Assembly (NCBI GenBank): GCA_022425465.1 | Contig: JAKMFK010000272.1 | Coordinates: forward strand, 1 to 8,421 | Length of the DNA: 8,421 bases | Source of the DNA: Bacteroidia bacterium | GTDB taxonomy: Bacteria > Bacteroidota > Bacteroidia > NS11-12g > UBA9320 | Direction: 5' to 3' | Part shown: one piece after another, positions 6,301 to 8,421 of the stretch | Layout of the letters: the number at the start of each line of letters is the position of its first letter | Numbering within the stretch: position 1 is the first letter of the stretch | The notes under the pieces: generated by a model | Told to the model about the DNA's origin: nothing | Seen by the model: only the letters and a program-made list of their open reading frames with translations | Databases searched by the model: none | Translations under genes and position numbers: made by a program

Positions 6301-7804
6301 CTATACCATTACGGTTAGCGATTCTCTAAGTATTGACCTTACAAAAGATACGATGATTTGCGATGGTCAATCTCTCACGCTAAAAACGACAGCTACTGGA
6401 GGCAACCCATTGGGATATCAATATGATTGGGGTAGAGGTAAGACCAATATGGATTCGATGGTTGTTAGTCCTCCAATGAATATGAGTTATCAAGTAACAT
6501 TGTCCGATGGCTGTAGTGTTTATGAACCAAAAGCTATTGTGAATGTCTCATTGCGTGGTGAGTTGAAGGTATCGATAATCGGTAATGACACGGCTTGCTA
6601 TGGTGAAATCATAACCTACCAAGCAGTAGTTTCAGGAGGTGATCCTGTGAGCTATACATATAAATGGAACTACGGAGCTGGAGATGCTCAAGATTACACA
6701 TTCCCTATTTTGTTTTCGAACCAGAAAGTCTTAGTTGTGGTTGATGATGGATGTAGTCCGAGTATAGCTAGAGATTCTGTTTATGTTGCGGTAAGACCTC
6801 AATTAAACATAGATTTACCTACCGATATCGAAATCTGTATAGGAGAATCCTATGATCTTTTACCGTCCGTCTCAGGTGGTATATCTACTAATTATCAATT
6901 TACATGGAACAATGGTTTGGGTACTGGTCCAAACAAGACGGTCACTCCTTTAGCTACAACGACCTATGTGGTTACGTTAACGGATAATTGTAGTCAGCCT
7001 GTGATTGGTAAATCTAGAATTGTTGTCAACCCAATACCAGCAGTTGACTTTGATGTAAGTCCTAATCCAAGTTGTGTAGATAATGCAGTTAATTTTACTA
7101 ATCTCACCAATACTGGAGAACGAAGTAAATATAAATGGTATTTTGGAGATGGAAATACAAGTAATAGAGAAAATACGACACATAGTTATAGTTCAGATCG
7201 GTTGTATTCTGTTCAATTGGTGGTGACCAACGAATATGACTGTATGGATTCACTGTTAAAAATCGACGAGTTAGAAATTGTTCCGAAACCGTCAGCCGGT
7301 TTTACTCACACTCCAGATATGGCCAATTTTTATAAACCAGATTTTGTGTTTACCAATACATCGTTGGATGCAACAAATTATACCTGGGATTTTGGTGATG
7401 GAGTATCAAGCTCCGGATTTGGTGCTACACACAGCTATGCTGATACTGGATTTTATGTGGTTACACTCACTGCTAAGAATGATTTGGGTTGTATAGATGT
7501 GTTTACGAAAGTGTTGCAAGTTGAAGATGCTTTTAGGTTGTTTACGCCTAACGCTTTCAGTCCAAATGATGATAATACCAATGATTTATTTTCAATCAAA
7601 TCTAGAGGAGTTAAAGAATTTAGTATCATGATTTTTAATCGATGGGGAGAGATTCTTTTCAAATCATCAGATATCAAAGATTCTTGGGATGGAACATTCA
7701 ATGGAGATATGGTACAAGAGGGTATATATTATTATACCGTATTTGGCAAAGATTACAAAAACGAGGTATTCCAAGCAAAAGGAGAAATCATGCTTTTGAG
7801 GTAG
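3302..7804 (+). CDS. Secreted multidomain M4 (thermolysin-family) metalloprotease with T9SS type B sorting domain
   Basis: This is a 1500-residue protein, numbered from the ATG at 3302. Residues 1-27 are a signal peptide (basic KRR, hydrophobic core, cleavage near LNA/Q). Residues about 55-226 are FTP and PepSY-like propeptide. The M4 catalytic domain spans about 227-553. It has zinc ligands H371, H375 (HEVTH) and E395 (GALNESFSD), catalytic E372, Y386 and H460 (GGVHVNSG); the 24- and 89-residue spacings equal those of thermolysin, so it should be active. There follow PKD 1 (560-638, FGDG), CUB (about 642-763), six roughly 80-residue two-Cys modules (767-1244), PKD 2 and PKD 3 (about 1245-1409, both FGDG), and a CHU_C/gliding-motility C-terminal domain (1410-1500; TPNAFSPN, NRWGE, WDG). 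That last domain is a T9SS type B signal, so export to the cell surface or medium is expected. The role is probably digestion of external protein; the substrate is unknown. It is transcribed divergently from the porin and converges on mnmE. Confidence 0.95.
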   Translation: MLATIQVLKRRMYFFVFLIHLIFSLNAQNLLSNYSVDWGDKGLHFNVVKVEHLGISKVESPDFIRNYLKLSKESSLTHKFNNVESSEAVRFIHKINGHTILGSEVVAKFKGEVLTGFNGIIYNPLVSLPSIDSESAKQIAISVSGGKIFNWQVEDEEAMIKLWTEDSLATYDPIPELIYVPKDLNFSNEFSLCFGFEINAIEPLIKKNIYINALTGEVWAIEDLIHVVEVKGTANTKYRGVRLIQTDSTSPTNFRLRESGRGKGIETYNMQKGTSYGAAVDFLDTDNYWNNYNANQDEVATDAHFGAEVTYDYFYKNFGRNSFDGNGAKIRSYIHYRSNYVNAFWNGYVMTYGDGNGTTWSPLTSVDICGHEVTHAVTTNSAGLIYRYESGALNESFSDIFGNAIEFYADSTQFDWGMGEDITSSGKGIRNMASPNDFRDPDTYKGTYWHTAPSDNGGVHVNSGVQNYWFYLLTKGVSGTNDNGDTFQVDSIGIKKAQQIAFRNLTTYLTPSSNFQEARYYAIQSAADLYGECSNEVIATTNAWYAVGVGPKYDSSSITVDFSADTLFCFSNDIVLFRNESVNTKSYSWTFGDGKSSTSKNPNHVYGAQGKYTVKLVAEGCFLGVKDSTEKVAYIEIDSIRDICNASLPIAGKWTTYSVCKGFVYDHGGESNYFNLTRDTVTLDFGDSDSAFITFTEFAYEEGFDSLYIYNGPNSSYPLIGGFTADSIPNGGKPIKIDSGAITLRHFSDQLATLSGYKAEFEAFRPSLSLKLTPDTTVCYNQDIWLVAEGSGGSSVDYSFTWNGVLGKDSLLVNFTNDTTVYLRFGDDCMQEFIYDSIVIKVLDPLKIVPLTDTTLCFLEPVQFNANASGGLSSNYTFKWLPFDLDTNNWSAQFKDDELISVVVSDGCTPKNDTTTFSVLVRDSLSHVQQSPSLICQGESATLQLNPSGGLSTYNYSFSDGNVSGNSSSVSWTVNPVGARQHQYWISYTDQCTSTNDTAFYTITVSDSLSIDLTKDTMICDGQSLTLKTTATGGNPLGYQYDWGRGKTNMDSMVVSPPMNMSYQVTLSDGCSVYEPKAIVNVSLRGELKVSIIGNDTACYGEIITYQAVVSGGDPVSYTYKWNYGAGDAQDYTFPILFSNQKVLVVVDDGCSPSIARDSVYVAVRPQLNIDLPTDIEICIGESYDLLPSVSGGISTNYQFTWNNGLGTGPNKTVTPLATTTYVVTLTDNCSQPVIGKSRIVVNPIPAVDFDVSPNPSCVDNAVNFTNLTNTGERSKYKWYFGDGNTSNRENTTHSYSSDRLYSVQLVVTNEYDCMDSLLKIDELEIVPKPSAGFTHTPDMANFYKPDFVFTNTSLDATNYTWDFGDGVSSSGFGATHSYADTGFYVVTLTAKNDLGCIDVFTKVLQVEDAFRLFTPNAFSPNDDNTNDLFSIKSRGVKEFSIMIFNRWGEILFKSSDIKDSWDGTFNGDMVQEGIYYYTVFGKDYKNEVFQAKGEIMLLR
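5600..7033 (+). repeat. Six tandem ~80-residue two-cysteine modules inside the protease
   Basis: Modules start at 5600, 5834, 6071, 6323, 6560 and 6800 (residues 767, 845, 924, 1008, 1087, 1167), with lengths of 78, 79, 84, 79, 80 and 78 residues. Each has a Cys near position 12-15 (TVC, TLC, LIC, MIC, TAC, EIC), a following (S/T)GG in five of six (GSGG in the first), an aromatic-rich Y-x-(F/Y) strand, usually with a following W, and a second Cys in a D-(G/N/D/Q)-C motif near the end. There is exactly one Cys pair per module, which suggests an intradomain disulfide. They resemble the Ig/PKD-like repeats of SprB-type Bacteroidota adhesins. The similarity is at protein level; the DNA copies have diverged, so this is not a recent duplication. 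Confidence 0.8.
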
Positions 7805-8421
7805 TTACTTCCCAATACAAAATCGAGTAAAGATAGAATCCAGTACTTCGTCGTTAGTAACCTCTCCTGTGATTAGTCCTAGTTGATACAAGGTATTTCG
7901 AATATCAATGGCAATCAAGTCACTGGGGATTTCCTCATCAATTCCAGTGATGATTTTTTGAAGCAATACCGAACTCTTACTCAATGCATCGGCATGACGT
8001 GCATTATTCACCAAGGTTTCATTGCCATATTCATATTGGCTTGCAATTTTTAATAATTCATCCAACAACGGGTCAATATTTTTTATTTTTGCCGAAATGA
8101 ATAGGGTGTTTTCTGGCCAATCTTTAGTGTTGTATGTTAGCTGGTCTGTCTTATTGGCGAGTATAATTAATCGTTGCGAAGGTGGTAGCTCTTCTAATTG
8201 AGATTCGAGTTCTGTTCGGCTGGTTGTTTGAGCATCAAAGAGATAGATGATTAAATCGGCTTTTTGAATACTCTCTTTGGCCTTACTTACCCCAATCTGC
8301 TCGATATTATCTGAACTATCCCTCAGTCCTGCCGTATCAATGAGTCGGAATTGGATTCCCTCTAGCGTAAAAATTTCTTCAATGGTATCCCGAGTTGTTC
8401 CTGCAACATCAGAAACAATTG
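7805..8421 (-). CDS. mnmE: tRNA uridine-5-carboxymethylaminomethyl modification GTPase MnmE, N-terminal part beyond window
   Basis: The visible part is 204 codons plus stop, entering from the right edge. It is the second half of the G domain and the C-terminal helical domain of MnmE (usual length about 450-470). Seen are G2 GTTRD (residues 7-11 of the fragment), G3 DTAGLR (28-33), G4 NKTD (89-92), G5 SAK (109-111) and the diagnostic C-terminus FCIGK with the conserved Cys at 201. The P-loop and the N-terminal folate-binding domain lie outside. MnmE works with MnmG in the cytoplasm to modify U34 in the wobble position of certain tRNAs. Its stop codon directly abuts that of the convergent protease gene, with no intervening base. 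A TTG at 8068 could be mistaken for the start of a short gene, but the frame continues upstream with the GTPase motifs. Confidence 0.96.
   Translation of the reverse strand, partial: IVSDVAGTTRDTIEEIFTLEGIQFRLIDTAGLRDSSDNIEQIGVSKAKESIQKADLIIYLFDAQTTSRTELESQLEELPPSQRLIILANKTDQLTYNTKDWPENTLFISAKIKNIDPLLDELLKIASQYEYGNETLVNNARHADALSKSSVLLQKIITGIDEEIPSDLIAIDIRNTLYQLGLITGEVTNDEVLDSIFTRFCIGK

Noticed and set aside
5600..7033. Recent DNA-level tandem duplication of the protease modules
   Set aside because: The copies share motifs and spacing but no long identical DNA runs were seen, so the array is old.
7797..7810. Small hairpin at the junction of the convergent stop codons (GAGGTA/TACTTC) as a bidirectional terminator
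   Set aside because: The loop is only 2 bases, one pair is G-T, and neither strand has a U-tract after it.
7805..8068. Separate small gene of 87 codons on the minus strand
   Set aside because: Its start is a TTG inside a longer open frame that continues upstream with clear MnmE GTPase motifs to the window edge.

Overview
The window looks like the chromosome of a Bacteroidota member with a type IX secretion system (T9SS), probably of the Flavobacteriales or Cytophagales type. The evidence is low GC, start regions with little Shine-Dalgarno signal, promoter-like TAnnTTTG boxes upstream of two genes, and a giant secreted protease with PKD modules and a C-terminal 'gliding motility-associated' (T9SS type B) sorting domain. 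The exact genus cannot be read from the sequence.

Left block (1 to 3151, all minus strand, transcribed right to left). A porin-like outer-membrane beta-barrel protein (3151 to 1964) is followed after only 2 bases by a small membrane-anchored or periplasmic FMN-binding protein with a covalent flavin-attachment motif (1961 to 1422). After a further 104-base gap comes a metallo-beta-lactamase-fold persulfide dioxygenase fused to two rhodanese domains (1317 running off the left edge, CstB-like). The porin and FMN-binding genes are almost certainly one transcription unit. The dioxygenase-rhodanese gene may be read through from them or start from its own candidate promoter. Together they suggest an envelope redox and sulfane-sulfur handling module, but the link between the parts is inference.

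Middle (3152 to 3301) is a 150-base divergent promoter region. It contains a perfect 14-bp inverted repeat that overlaps the best porin promoter candidate, so it may be an operator.

Right block. A 1500-residue secreted M4 (thermolysin-family) metalloprotease on the plus strand (3302 to 7804) has this order: signal peptide, FTP/PepSY propeptide, catalytic domain with every key residue at thermolysin spacing, PKD, CUB, six tandem roughly 80-residue two-cysteine modules, two more PKD domains and a type B C-terminal domain. Its stop codon directly abuts the stop codon of a convergent gene, mnmE (tRNA uridine-modification GTPase), whose C-terminal 204 codons occupy 7805 to the right edge.

No RNA genes, CRISPR arrays, insertion sequences or phage genes were seen. 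Coding density is high, and no gene-free stretch exceeds 300 bases.
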